Shown here: piece by piece, positions 6,742 through 15,467 of the stretch
Layout of the letters: each line of letters starts with the position of its first letter
Position numbering within the stretch: position 1 is the first letter of the stretch
Origin: Polyangiaceae bacterium
GTDB lineage: Bacteria > Myxococcota_A > Polyangia > Polyangiales > Polyangiaceae
DNA: 64,000 bases
Direction of reading: 5' to 3'
Assembly (NCBI GenBank): GCA_015075635.1
Contig: JABTUA010000001.1
Span: forward strand, 868,001 to 932,000
Notes under the pieces: generated by a model
Told to the model about the DNA's origin: nothing
The model's database searches: none
The model's input: the letters and a program-made list of their open reading frames with translations, nothing else
Position numbers and translations under genes: made by a program

Positions 6742-9120
6742 GTGGCTGGCCCGGGGTTTGCTGAAGCCGCCGGCGTGAGGCGCGATGCCCTCCTGATCTC
6801 GGCCCTGGCTCTGGCGGCGGGGCCGCTCGCGGCGGTGGCGGCCTGGTCGGCCGCGCTCACCTTTGCGCTCGCCATCGGCGTCGCGCTCGGGCGCGTACGC
6901 GCCTCGGTCATCGTGATCGCCGTGCTGGCGTTCTCCGGGAGCGCGGTCGGCGCGCGCTTCTCGCTCGACTCGTGGCAGCGCGCGTGGCTCCGCGCTCGCG
7001 CAGAGCTGCCCGAGCCCAAGCGCTGCGCCGCCAGCGCGCGCGTGGCGAGCTCACCCACGCGGCTCGGCGGGAGCATGTCGTTTCTGGCGGAGCTCCGCGA
7101 CATCGACTGCGAGGGCCGCTCCCTCGCGCCGCTGAAGGCGCGCCTGCACGGCGGGCCCGCAGATCTTCGCCGCGGTGATCAGCTGGACATCGTGGCGCAG
7201 CTCGCGCCCGTGCAGCTCTTCAGGAACCGCGAGCTGCCGGATCCGACCCCCGGCGCTGCGCGGCGCGAAGCGACCGCGAGCGGCATGCTGCTGTCCGCGG
7301 ACCCCGTGACACGCGGCGGGTCGTTGTTCGCGTGGGTCGATCGTGCGCGTCAGCGCGCGCGTCTCGCCATCGATCGCTCCTTCGTGCCCGCGGCGGCGCC
7401 GCTGGCCCGGGCGCTGGTGCTGGGTGAGAGCGATCTCGACCCTGAAGACGACCGCGCCTTCCGCGCGAGCGGGCTCTCGCACCTCCTGGCGGTGAGCGGC
7501 ACGCACCTGGTCTTCGCAGTGGCGGCGCTGGTGCGCGCGCTCGGCGCGCTCCTCTGCCGCATCGAGAGCCTGGCTGCGCGGCTGGACTCCGGACGCATCG
7601 CGGCCGCCTTGGGCGTGCCCATCGCGCTGGGCTACGCCGACTTCGCCGGCGGGAGCGGCTCGGCCTGGCGCGCCGCCTGGATGCTGGCCGCGGCCTACCT
7701 AATCCGGGCCGCGGGACGCCATCCGCGCGCCGAGCGCACGCTGGGGCTGTCGCTCTTCGTCGGCGTGTGCGTCGATCCTCTGCTGCCCTTCGACGTGTCG
7801 TTCCTGCTTTCGGCGGGCGCCACGGTGGGGCTCGTGGTGCTGGGCCAGCCGCTGACGCGGCTCACCGAACGCCTCCCCTTCGCACCGCTCCGCTTCGTCC
7901 TAGGCTCGTTCGCCACCACGCTCGCCGCGATGCTCCCTTGCGCACCGCTGCTCGCGCTCCTGTCGCCGGAGCAGACTCTCGCTGGCATCCTCGCCAACAC
8001 GCTGGCGGCCCCCATCGGCGAAGCGGTGGCGTTGCCGCTCTGTCTGCTGCACCCGCTCGTGAGCGGGGTGCCGGGGCTCGATCAGGGGGTCGCGCTGGTC
8101 GGCTCCGGCGCGCTGCTCTGGGTGCGCGGCGTCGCGCACCTGGGAGCTTCCGCGCGCTTTCTGACGTTCCCGATCCCTGCGCCCAGCGAGTGGCACTACG
8201 CGGTGCTCGCCCTGGCGGTTCTCGGGGCCTGGCTGCGCCCGCCGCGGCTGAGCTGGGCGCTCCTCGGCGCGGTCCTGCTCGGTGCCGTCGAGCTCGCCGC
8301 TTGGCGCGCGGGTCACCCGCGGGGCGAGCTTCGGGTCACGCTGCTCGACATCGGACAGGGCGACGCCATCCTGGTCGATCTGCCCGACGGCGCGCTGATG
8401 CTGGTGGACGGTGGCGGCTCGGTGGGCAGCCCGGTGGATCCGGGCGCGCGGGTCGTCGCGCCGGTGCTGCGCGCGCGGCGCCGCAGTCGGGTGGACGTCG
8501 TCGTGCTCTCGCACCCTCACCCGGATCACTTCGGCGGCCTGGCGGGAGCCCTCGCTCGGGTCGAGGTCGGGGAGCTTTGGGACAGCGGCCAAGGTGAGCG
8601 CGAGGGTGCGGGCCCGGAGTACCGCGCGCTGCTCGACGGGCTACGCGCGCGCGGCGTACGAGTACGGCGCCCCGGCGAGCTATGCAGGGGCTCGCGCGCT
8701 TTCGTCCGCGTGCTCGCGCCTTGTCCCGATTTCGTGCCGGACCGGGACGCGAACGACAACTCCTTGGTGCTGGCGCTCGGCCTCGGCGAGCGCCGCGCGC
8801 TCCTGCTCGGGGACGCCGAGCGCGAGGAGGAAGCGGAGCTCGTGCAGCAGCATGGCAGCGAGCTTCGCGCCGACTTCGTCAAGCTCGGCCACCACGGCAG
8901 CCGGACCTCCAGCAGCAGCGACCTGCTCCTCGCGGCGCGCCCGACCTTTGCCGGGATTTCCTGCGGGGTCCGCAACCGATTCGGCCACCCGCACCCGGAG
9001 ACACTCGCCGCGCTCGGCCGTCGAGGTATCCACACCTTACGCACAGATCTCCACGGGGCGGTGTTCTGGAGGACCGACGGCGACGCCGTTCGCGTCGGAA
9101 TCAGCGTGACCAGCGATTGA
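6742..9120 (+). CDS. comEC: ComEC/Rec2-family DNA internalization protein
   Basis: A 792-residue protein with the full ComEC architecture: N-terminal hydrophobic segments and an OB-like DUF4131 region, a central Competence domain of many membrane helices (including [18 protein letters not shown] near residue 250), and a C-terminal metallo-beta-lactamase domain. The last has [17 protein letters not shown], the zinc ligands H591-x-H593-x-D595-H596 ([11 protein letters not shown]), the family NDNSLVL motif, LLGDAE and LGHHGS. ComEC forms the inner-membrane channel for single-stranded DNA in natural transformation. The start at 6742 is GTG, and a second GTG at 6775 is equally possible. No other competence gene is adjacent. 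The metal ligands are intact, suggesting a functional protein. Confidence 0.93.
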   Translation: MAGPGFAEAAGVRRDALLISALALAAGPLAAVAAWSAALTFALAIGVALGRVRASVIVIAVLAFSGSAVGARFSLDSWQRAWLRARAELPEPKRCAASARVASSPTRLGGSMSFLAELRDIDCEGRSLAPLKARLHGGPADLRRGDQLDIVAQLAPVQLFRNRELPDPTPGAARREATASGMLLSADPVTRGGSLFAWVDRARQRARLAIDRSFVPAAAPLARALVLGESDLDPEDDRAFRASGLSHLLAVSGTHLVFAVAALVRALGALLCRIESLAARLDSGRIAAALGVPIALGYADFAGGSGSAWRAAWMLAAAYLIRAAGRHPRAERTLGLSLFVGVCVDPLLPFDVSFLLSAGATVGLVVLGQPLTRLTERLPFAPLRFVLGSFATTLAAMLPCAPLLALLSPEQTLAGILANTLAAPIGEAVALPLCLLHPLVSGVPGLDQGVALVGSGALLWVRGVAHLGASARFLTFPIPAPSEWHYAVLALAVLGAWLRPPRLSWALLGAVLLGAVELAAWRAGHPRGELRVTLLDIGQGDAILVDLPDGALMLVDGGGSVGSPVDPGARVVAPVLRARRRSRVDVVVLSHPHPDHFGGLAGALARVEVGELWDSGQGEREGAGPEYRALLDGLRARGVRVRRPGELCRGSRAFVRVLAPCPDFVPDRDANDNSLVLALGLGERRALLLGDAEREEEAELVQQHGSELRADFVKLGHHGSRTSSSSDLLLAARPTFAGISCGVRNRFGHPHPETLAALGRRGIHTLRTDLHGAVFWRTDGDAVRVGISVTSD

Positions 9121-9151
9121 CCGCGGAGGCTCGCATCGGTACCCGCTCCTC

Positions 9152-9700
9152 ATGCCCAACGCCTGGTACCGAGAGAAGATCAAGACGCTGTACTCGCCGG
9201 AGCAGATCCAGGCGCGGGTGCGCGAGCTGGGCGCGGAGATCACCCGCGACTACCGCGGCAAGCCGCTGGTGCTCCTGTGCGTGCTCAAGGGCAGCTTCAT
9301 GTTCGCGGCGGATCTGGCGCGCTGCATCGACTTGCCCTTGCGGGTCGAGTTCCTGGGCGTGCAGAGCTACGGCGACGACACCATGTCGAGCGGTGTCGTC
9401 CAGATCACCTTGGATCTCGCCCGACCCGTGGACGGCGAGGAGGTGCTCATCGTCGAGGACATCGTCGACACCGGCCTGACCCTCGACTACCTGGTGCACC
9501 AGGTGCAGACGCGCGGCCCCGCCAGCGTGAAGGTGTGCGCGCTCCTGCACAAGCCGGCGCGCACCAAGAAGAAGGTCAGCATCGACTACCTGGGCTTCAC
9601 CATCGACGACGTGTTCGTGGTGGGATACGGCCTGGATTGGGCGCAGAAGTACCGCAACATGCCGGAGATCGGCGTGGTCGTAGCGCCGAACGACGGCTGA
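9152..9700 (+). CDS. hpt: Hypoxanthine phosphoribosyltransferase
   Basis: A 182-residue type I phosphoribosyltransferase. [29 protein letters not shown] (the flexible loop) and the PRPP-binding [19 protein letters not shown] are all present, with [16 protein letters not shown]-like and IGVV segments near the C-terminus as in bacterial Hpt. The enzyme salvages hypoxanthine and guanine to IMP and GMP in the cytoplasm. It follows comEC by 31 bases on the same strand and stops directly against the convergent rarA gene with no intergenic space. Length is normal. Confidence 0.95.
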   Translation: MPNAWYREKIKTLYSPEQIQARVRELGAEITRDYRGKPLVLLCVLKGSFMFAADLARCIDLPLRVEFLGVQSYGDDTMSSGVVQITLDLARPVDGEEVLIVEDIVDTGLTLDYLVHQVQTRGPASVKVCALLHKPARTKKKVSIDYLGFTIDDVFVVGYGLDWAQKYRNMPEIGVVVAPNDG

Positions 9701-11041
9701 TCACTTCTTGTCGCGCAAGCGCTCCAGGCGCTCGCGGATCTGCTTCTCGAGTCCCTCGTTCGAGGGCGAGTAGAGACGACGCCCGAGCAGCTCGTCGGGT
9801 AGGTAGGTCTCCCCGGGCGCGTAGCTGCCCTCGAAATCGTGCGCGTAGCGGTAGCCCTCGCCGTAGCCCTCGGCGCGCATCAGCCCGGTCACCGCGTTGC
9901 GGAGCTTCATTGGCACGGGCAGCGCGCCTTTCTCCGCGATCGAGGCGCGCGTGGCCTCGATCGCGCGCTTGACCGCGTTCGACTTGGGGCAGCTGGCCAG
10001 GTACAGGCAGGCGTGAGCCAGCGGGTAGACGCCCTCCGGCAGGCCCACGCGGCGGAAGGCCTCGTCGGCGGCCATCGCCACCTGGAGCGCGCGCGGATCG
10101 GCGTTTCCGACGTCCTCGCTGGCGAAGATGATCAGGCGTCGCGACAAGAACAGCGGGTCGTCGCCCGCGTCGAGCATGCGCAGAAACCAGTAGATGGCAG
10201 CGTCGGGATCGCTGCCGCGCATCGATTTGATCAGCGCGCTTGAGACGTTGTAGTGCTCCTCGCCGGACTTGTCGTAGAGCAGCGTGCGCTCCTCGGCAGC
10301 GCGCTTCACGTCCTCCAGCGAGAGCTCGGCTCGGCCCTCGGGCAAGAGCGCGACGGCGGTCTCGAGCAGACCCAGCGCGCGGCGCGCGTCCCCGCTGCTG
10401 TTCGCCGCGATCATGCCCAAGGCGTCCGCGTCGGCGCAGAGCTCGCGTCCGCCCAGCCCGCGCTCGCGATCGGAGAGCGCGCGTCCGAGCAGCGCGATCA
10501 GATCGCGCTCGTCCAGCGCGTGCAGGCGCAGCACCTTGCAGCGCGAGAGCACCGCGGCGTTGACGGAGAACGAGGGGTTCTCCGTGGTGGCGCCGATCAG
10601 GGTGATGGTGCCGGCCTCGACGTGGGGCAAGAAGGCGTCTTGCTGGCTTTTGTTGAAGCGGTGAATCTCGTCCACGAAGAGCGTGGTGCGCCGGCCCTGG
10701 TAGGCGAGGCGCTCCCGAGCTGCCGCGATGATCTCGCGAAGCTCGGCCACGCCGCCGAGCACTGCCGAGAAGGCCACGAACTCCGAGCGGGTCGAGCCGG
10801 CGATGACGTGCGCCAGCGTCGTCTTGCCGGAGCCCGGTGGACCCCAGAGCACGAGCGAAGGCACGCGGTCCTGGCGGATGGCGTCGGCGAGCCACTTCCC
10901 TGCGTCGATCAGGTGGCGCTGCCCCAGCACTTCGTCGAGCGTCCGCGGGCGCATGCGATCGGCGAGCGGCGCCGTGCCACGGCGCGCGACCGCACCGAGG
11001 AGCGTCGGTTGAGCCGGTGCCTCGCGCTTCTTCTGCGCCAT
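9701..11041 (-). CDS. rarA: Replication-associated recombination protein A (RarA/MgsA AAA+ ATPase)
   Basis: A 446-residue AAA+ ATPase of the clamp-loader clade. LADRMRPRTLDEVLGQRHL precedes a Walker A at residues 67-74 (GPPGSGKT) and a Walker B with DEIHRFNK at about 124-131. Sensor 1 is GATTENPSF, and the C-terminal tetramerisation region includes YWFLRMLDAGDDPLFLSRRL and ASEDVGNADPRAL. RarA acts at stalled replication forks and at gaps behind them. Its ATG overlaps the stop of yggS (TGATG), so it is the third gene of a translationally coupled glycosyltransferase-yggS-rarA operon. It ends flush against hpt. Confidence 0.95.
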   Translation of the reverse strand: MAQKKREAPAQPTLLGAVARRGTAPLADRMRPRTLDEVLGQRHLIDAGKWLADAIRQDRVPSLVLWGPPGSGKTTLAHVIAGSTRSEFVAFSAVLGGVAELREIIAAARERLAYQGRRTTLFVDEIHRFNKSQQDAFLPHVEAGTITLIGATTENPSFSVNAAVLSRCKVLRLHALDERDLIALLGRALSDRERGLGGRELCADADALGMIAANSSGDARRALGLLETAVALLPEGRAELSLEDVKRAAEERTLLYDKSGEEHYNVSSALIKSMRGSDPDAAIYWFLRMLDAGDDPLFLSRRLIIFASEDVGNADPRALQVAMAADEAFRRVGLPEGVYPLAHACLYLASCPKSNAVKRAIEATRASIAEKGALPVPMKLRNAVTGLMRAEGYGEGYRYAHDFEGSYAPGETYLPDELLGRRLYSPSNEGLEKQIRERLERLRDKK

Positions 11042-11730
11042 CAGGCGCGCTCCCCGAAGATGGCCGTGCCGATCCGCACCCAGGTCGCGCCAGCGCCGAT
11101 GGCCTGCTCCAGATCGTGGGTCATGCCCATGGAGAGCTCCGGCAGCCGCGCCACGCCGCCGTGCGCGTCCCTGAGCGCGACCAGTCGATCGAAGAAGGGC
11201 CTCGCGCCCGCCGGATCGTCCGTGTGCGGCGGCACCGTCATCAGGCCCGACAAGCCGAGCGCCGGCGCCCGCTCGATCGCCGCGATCACCGAGCCGAGCT
11301 CCGCCGGGGCGCAGCCGCTCTTCTGCACCTCACCACCCACGTTGACCTCGACCAAGACCGAGAGCCGATCGCGGGCGGCCTCCGCCGCACGCTTGCCGAG
11401 CTCTTCGGCCAGGCGCACCGAGTCCACGGTGTGGATGGCGCTCACCAGCTTCACGACCTGCTTGGCCTTGTTGCGCTGCAGGTGCCCGATCATGTGCCAG
11501 CGAAGGTCGGGCAAGTCCGTCAGGGCGGCGGCCTTCTCGGCCAGCTCCTGCACGTAGTTCTCGCCGAAGTCCCGCTGTCCCGCCGCGTAGGCCGCGCGGA
11601 TCGCCGCTTCCGGCTTGGTCTTGCTCACCGCCAAGAGGCGCACCGAGCTCGGATCGCGCCCTGCCGCGCGCGCCGCGCGTTCGATGCGCGCGTGCACCGC
11701 CGCCAGGCGCGCGGCGATGTCGTCGCTCAA
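11041..11730 (-). CDS. yggS: YggS-family PLP homeostasis protein
   Basis: A 229-residue fold-type III PLP-binding protein. The start is a TTG at 11730: a GGAGG sits about five bases upstream, and the TTG overlaps the stop of the glycosyltransferase gene as TTGA. The frame extends further upstream but only as a shadow of that gene. The PLP lysine is K37 in LLAVSKTKP, followed by DFGENYVQE, RWHMIGHLQRNKAK, VEVNVGG and LSMGMTHDLEQAI. The C-terminus is the typical ATWVRIGTAIFGER. YggS/PLPBP proteins buffer free pyridoxal phosphate in the cytosol and have no known enzymatic turnover. It is co-transcribed with rarA downstream, which its start shares via TGATG. Confidence 0.95.
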   Translation of the reverse strand: MSDDIAARLAAVHARIERAARAAGRDPSSVRLLAVSKTKPEAAIRAAYAAGQRDFGENYVQELAEKAAALTDLPDLRWHMIGHLQRNKAKQVVKLVSAIHTVDSVRLAEELGKRAAEAARDRLSVLVEVNVGGEVQKSGCAPAELGSVIAAIERAPALGLSGLMTVPPHTDDPAGARPFFDRLVALRDAHGGVARLPELSMGMTHDLEQAIGAGATWVRIGTAIFGERA

Positions 11731-12926
11731 CTGCCCCTCCGCGCCTTGGCGATCACCTCGCGATACACGTCGAGGGTCCGCTCCGCCATGCGCTCCACCC
11801 CAAAGCGCCGCGCTCGCGCCGTGCCCCGAGCGCTCAGCCGCTCGCGCTCCGCCGGCTGATCGAACAGCGTGTGGATGCCGTCGGCGATGGCGTCGTCGTC
11901 CTCCGGATCCACCTGGATCGCGGCGTCGCCGGCGATCTCCGCCAGGCTCGAGCGGTCGCTGGTGATGACCGGGCAACCGCACGCCATCGCCTCCACCACC
12001 GGGTAGCCGAAGCCCTCCGCCCGCGAGGGGAAGAGCTGAGCGACCGCGCCGCGATACAGCGCCGCGAGCTCGCCGTCGGAGACGTAGCCCACGAGCGCGA
12101 GCGCCCCGGACACGCCGTGCTCGAGCGCGGCTCGGCGAAGCTCGAGCTGCGCACCCAGGTCGAGGCGCGCCGCCCAGACCATCTTCACGTCCGCGTCGGG
12201 CGAGCGCCGCCGCACCTTGGCCAGTGCGGCCAACATGCGCCCGGAGTTCTTGCGGAAGTCTGCTGCGCCCACGCAGAGCACGTAGGGCGACTCGTCCAGG
12301 CCGAAGCGCGCGCGCACCGCGCCATCTTCAGCGCCCGGCTCGCTGGACCAGCGCTCCAGATCCACGCCGTTGTGGACCACGCTGATCTTCTTCGGCGAGA
12401 CGCCGAGCAAGGTCACCAGATCGTTGGCGGTGGTCTCACTGACCGCGATCACGTGGCTGGCGGAGTGGTAGCGCCGGTGATCCATGCGCTCGCGGCTGGC
12501 CCGGCTCCCGTCGCGCCAGCCCACGTACTTCTCGGGGAAGCGCAGCGGGATCAGATCGTGACAGGTGGTGACGCGCGGGCAGCCCAGCTCGCCGAGCGGC
12601 GTCGCGTTCGGATGCCCGGTGTGCAGGAGGTCCGCCGAGAGCGCGCGCGTCGCCGCACCCATCGCGACGCGCACGCGGTACGCCCAGGACAGGTGCGGCT
12701 GTGCGGGTTCGTCACGGGAGGTCAGTCGCTCGACGGCGCCGGCGAGATCCTCGGTGACGATGGCGCCGCCCGCCCAGCCCAGGCGCTCGATGCCCATGAC
12801 CCGCAGGTCGATGGTGACGCGCGACGCGCGCGCCATGCCGAGCGCCAGGTCGGACACGTAGCGCCCGATCCCCCGGGTGCGAGCGTTCGTCGCAAGCACC
12901 GTCAGATCGAGCAGCGCCGTGGTCAC
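11727..12926 (-). CDS. GT4-family glycosyltransferase
   Basis: A 399-residue GT-B fold glycosyltransferase with a GTG start. The N-lobe has GIGRYVSDLALGMA (donor-side glycine loop) and ADLLHTGHPN. The C-lobe has HNGVDLERW, YVLCVGAADFRKN and LVGYVSDGELAALYRGA. The retaining GT4 E-x7-E signature is EGFGYPVVEAMACGCPVI. The product is probably a cell-surface polysaccharide or glycolipid sugar, but acceptor and donor cannot be read from the sequence. No other polysaccharide gene is adjacent. It overlaps yggS by four bases and heads the yggS-rarA operon. Confidence 0.9.
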   Translation of the reverse strand: MTTALLDLTVLATNARTRGIGRYVSDLALGMARASRVTIDLRVMGIERLGWAGGAIVTEDLAGAVERLTSRDEPAQPHLSWAYRVRVAMGAATRALSADLLHTGHPNATPLGELGCPRVTTCHDLIPLRFPEKYVGWRDGSRASRERMDHRRYHSASHVIAVSETTANDLVTLLGVSPKKISVVHNGVDLERWSSEPGAEDGAVRARFGLDESPYVLCVGAADFRKNSGRMLAALAKVRRRSPDADVKMVWAARLDLGAQLELRRAALEHGVSGALALVGYVSDGELAALYRGAVAQLFPSRAEGFGYPVVEAMACGCPVITSDRSSLAEIAGDAAIQVDPEDDDAIADGIHTLFDQPAERERLSARGTARARRFGVERMAERTLDVYREVIAKARRGS

Positions 12927-12949
12927 CCGGGCGATCTAGCACGATCGCG

Positions 12950-13495
12950 TCAGTCCGCGGCGTCCGCCTCGCCACGGCTGACGCTGATCAGCGCGTCGCG
13001 CACCGTCTTGCTGTCGCCGGTCGAGGCCTGGAGCCGACCCTTCATCAGGCTGCCTTCGCGCGTCAGGATGGTGAAGCCGCCGAACGCGCGGTCGCCCGGC
13101 TGCTTGGGCGCGAAGCGGACGCGGAAGGTCTCGCCGTCCACCTCGCCGACCAGGTTGTGCTCGCCGAGCGCGCCCGCTGCGCTGCCGCGGATCTCGCCGC
13201 TCTCGGCCACCACCAGGCTGACGCTGCCGCTGCCGGCGTGCGCGCCGCCGTCGTCTCCGGCCCACTCCCGCGCGCCTTCTCCCTTCGGCGCCTCGATCTG
13301 GTAGTGCTGGGCTTGGTAGCTCCCGCTCCACTTGCCGGCCGTGGCGCTCCGCTCCGCGGGCGCGGCGCTGGGCATCGGCGGCGCTGGCGCCGACGCGACG
13401 GGCGCTGCGGACGCGCTCGCTGCCGGTGGCGGCGGCGCCGGCTTGTCGCAGCCGAGCACCAGGAGCAGCGCCAGGCTCCCGAGCCAGAGCTTCAC
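12950..13495 (-). CDS. Small lipoprotein of unknown function
   Basis: A 181-residue protein from a GTG at 13495 that overlaps the stop of the SpoA-domain gene as GTGA. The signal KLWLGSLALLLVLGCDKP has a clear lipobox. A linker rich in Ala, Pro and Ser follows, then a globular part with GKWSGSYQAQHYQIE, LVVAESGEIRGSAAGALGEHNLVGEVDG and FGGFTILTREGSLMKGRLQAS. These alternating-strand stretches look like a small beta-sandwich or lipocalin-like domain. No family was recognised. Its coupling to an SctQ/FliM-type protein could mean a secretion-related envelope role, but that is inference. Confidence 0.75.
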   Translation of the reverse strand: MKLWLGSLALLLVLGCDKPAPPPPAASASAAPVASAPAPPMPSAAPAERSATAGKWSGSYQAQHYQIEAPKGEGAREWAGDDGGAHAGSGSVSLVVAESGEIRGSAAGALGEHNLVGEVDGETFRVRFAPKQPGDRAFGGFTILTREGSLMKGRLQASTGDSKTVRDALISVSRGEADAAD

Positions 13496-14547
13496 GGAAC
13501 GACCTCGCGAATACGCACGCCGAGCTCGCCTTCGATCTCGACCAGCTCGCCGCGGGCCACTTCGCGCCCCGCCACGCGCAAGACCACCGGATCGTTGACG
13601 CGGCGCCCGCTCTCGATCACGTCTCCGGGCCGTAGCGCCGCCCACTCCCGCGCGCTCATCGACACCGCGCCGACCTCGATCCGCACCACCACCGGAGCGT
13701 CCAGCACCGCCTCCGCGAGCGCCCCACCCATGTCGTCTTTCGCCGAGCTCATCGCGCCTTCCACGTCGAGCAGAAGCTCGACGACGCTGTCCCCTACCAC
13801 GACCTCGCCGGCGGGCGCCAAGCTCACCGCGATCCCGCGCTCGCTCCGCGGCGCCGCCAGGGCCGCGCGCCCGGCGCCGCTCGCGTCGAGCCAGAAGCCG
13901 GCGCCGGCCAGCCAGGCGTCACCGGGGCCCAGCGTCGCGAGCTCGCCGGGATCCGCGAGCGAGAGCCCGGCGACCAGACGCAGCGCGACCGGAAGGTCGC
14001 CCAGCTCGGCGAGACCGAGCGGCGGTTCCGGGCCCTGGCTCGGGAGCACCCAGCAGCGCGCGGCGTAGGGCTTGCCGTCGAAGACCACGGTGCCCGTGAT
14101 CCGCACCGCGCTCGCGCCCGACGGGATCGCACGCGTCGCGCAGGCCAGCGGCTCGGGCGCTCCGCTCCGGCGCGCAATCTCGATCAGGGTCGCGGCGAGC
14201 GCGCCGCCGAGCGTCGCGTCCAGGGGCGCGCCCGGCGCCGTGAGCCCCACCGGGCGGCCGAGCACGCGCCCGAGCAGGGCCGAGACCAGCGCCGCCTCCA
14301 GGGACACCAGCAAGAGCGAGCCGTCCGAGAGCTCGAGCGCGACGGCGTCGCTCCCCGAAGGGAGAGCGTCCACGCCGACGTCGCCGAGCACCAAGTGCGT
14401 CTCCGAGGAGGTGAGCGCGCTCCACGCCTGGGCCAGGCGCTCGACCTGGAGCGCTCGGGCCACCGCGCGCCGCGCCGCCCGCGCTTCGCGCCACGCCCGG
14501 CGGGGCAGGCGCTCCAGCGAGGCCCAGGGGTAGGCGGTGACACGCAT
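13492..14547 (-). CDS. SpoA (FliM/FliN C-terminal) domain protein, type III secretion SctQ-like
   Basis: A 351-residue protein from the ATG at 14547; an in-frame TTG three codons earlier is possible. The C-terminal 65 or so residues match the SpoA fold shared by FliM, FliN and SctQ: VLDAPVVVRIEVGAVSMS, REWAALRPGDVIESG, then DPVVLRVAGREVARGELV and a final VRI. A second partial SpoA-like stretch lies near residue 200. SctQ builds the cytoplasmic sorting ring of type III injectisomes. No other type III or flagellar gene is in the window, so this is an orphan copy here. It is translationally coupled to the small lipoprotein downstream and divergent from a TPR protein. Confidence 0.7.
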   Translation of the reverse strand: MRVTAYPWASLERLPRRAWREARAARRAVARALQVERLAQAWSALTSSETHLVLGDVGVDALPSGSDAVALELSDGSLLLVSLEAALVSALLGRVLGRPVGLTAPGAPLDATLGGALAATLIEIARRSGAPEPLACATRAIPSGASAVRITGTVVFDGKPYAARCWVLPSQGPEPPLGLAELGDLPVALRLVAGLSLADPGELATLGPGDAWLAGAGFWLDASGAGRAALAAPRSERGIAVSLAPAGEVVVGDSVVELLLDVEGAMSSAKDDMGGALAEAVLDAPVVVRIEVGAVSMSAREWAALRPGDVIESGRRVNDPVVLRVAGREVARGELVEIEGELGVRIREVVP

Positions 14548-14623
14548 CCCCGACAACTAGCGAAATTTCAGGGCTTTGTCCCCTTCTCGCAACACCCGCG
14601 GGGCCCGTGTTAGCGTTTCGAGC

Positions 14624-15259
14624 ATGAAGAGCCGGTTCTGGGTTCTGCCTCTCGTGTCGCTGGCGCTCGCGCTGCCGGCGGCCGCACAGGACAAGGGGAA
14701 GACCGACAAGCCCGCAGCCGCGGCTGCTGGTCCGCGCAAGGACCCACAAGGGATCAAGGGCATCAGCCCGTTCTGGGAGCAGCTCAAGAAGGGCGACGAC
14801 CTGTACGTCGCGCGCGACTTCGACGGTGCCATCGCTGCCTACAAGGAGGCGATCACCAAGGAGCCCCAGAATCCCATGGGCCACTACCGCATCGGCGAGG
14901 CGCACCTCGCCAAGAACGACACCCAGGAGGCCGAGACGGCCTGGGTCGCGGCGCTGCGCTTCGTCGGCGGCGATCACCCGCTGAAGGCGAAGATCCTGTT
15001 CGTGCTGGCCGACCTGCGCGAGCGCCAGAAGTCCTACGACGACGCCACGGATCGCTGGAACGCCTATGCGCAGTTCGCACAGCAGCAGCCGGCGGCGAAG
15101 GCCTTCCCCAAGAGCGCCGAGGACCGCAAGGGCAAGATCGCGACCTGGACCAAGCTGGTTTCGGACTACGCCGCGGTGAAGAAGCGCATCGCCACCCGGC
15201 TGCAGGAAGCCGACGCGAAGGCCAAAGACGACGCGATCAAGGCCAAGAAAGACAAGTGA
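14624..15259 (+). CDS. Secreted tetratricopeptide-repeat protein
   Basis: A 211-residue exported protein. The start at 14624 gives a signal peptide (MKSRFWVLPLVSLALALP, cleavage after AAA, mature QDKGKTDKP). A Lys/Ala/Pro-rich linker precedes TPR-like helix pairs: LKKGDDLYVARDFDGAIAAYKEAITKEPQNP, HYRIGEAHLAKNDTQEAETAW and AKILFVLADLRERQKSYDDAT. The C-terminus is a charged helix ending in repeated Lys/Asp/Ala. TPR arrays mediate protein-protein contacts; the partner is unknown. The gene is divergent from the SctQ-like gene with about 76 bases between starts. Confidence 0.8.
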   Translation: MKSRFWVLPLVSLALALPAAAQDKGKTDKPAAAAAGPRKDPQGIKGISPFWEQLKKGDDLYVARDFDGAIAAYKEAITKEPQNPMGHYRIGEAHLAKNDTQEAETAWVAALRFVGGDHPLKAKILFVLADLRERQKSYDDATDRWNAYAQFAQQQPAAKAFPKSAEDRKGKIATWTKLVSDYAAVKKRIATRLQEADAKAKDDAIKAKKDK

Positions 15260-15312
15260 CCGCCCTCGATTTGGGCAGTCCTGGCATGATCAGATCACGA
15301 TCGTCAGGAGTA

Positions 15313-15393
15313 GCGACCCACGAAAGCTGCCGGCGGGGCCGGCGGAGGCCTCCTCGTCCCGTGGGATGAGTCGCGACTTCCTCGTGGGTTCGC
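15313..15393. other. Long inverted repeat between convergent genes
   Basis: GCGACCCACGA at 15313-15323 pairs with TCGTGGGTTCGC at 15382-15393, apart from one bulged base. The region lies in the 208-base gap between the convergent TPR and transglutaminase-like genes, where both transcripts must end. The loop of about 58 bases contains further GC-rich complementarity (GCCGGC blocks). There is no T-run. A structured 3' end for either transcript is possible; nothing else is seen in this gap. Confidence 0.3.
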
Positions 15394-15467
15394 TTGACGG
15401 GTGACCTCGACGAAGAGCTCCCGCAGCGGGTGTTCCGAGGCGCGAGCGCGCGCGAGTCGAGCCTAAC

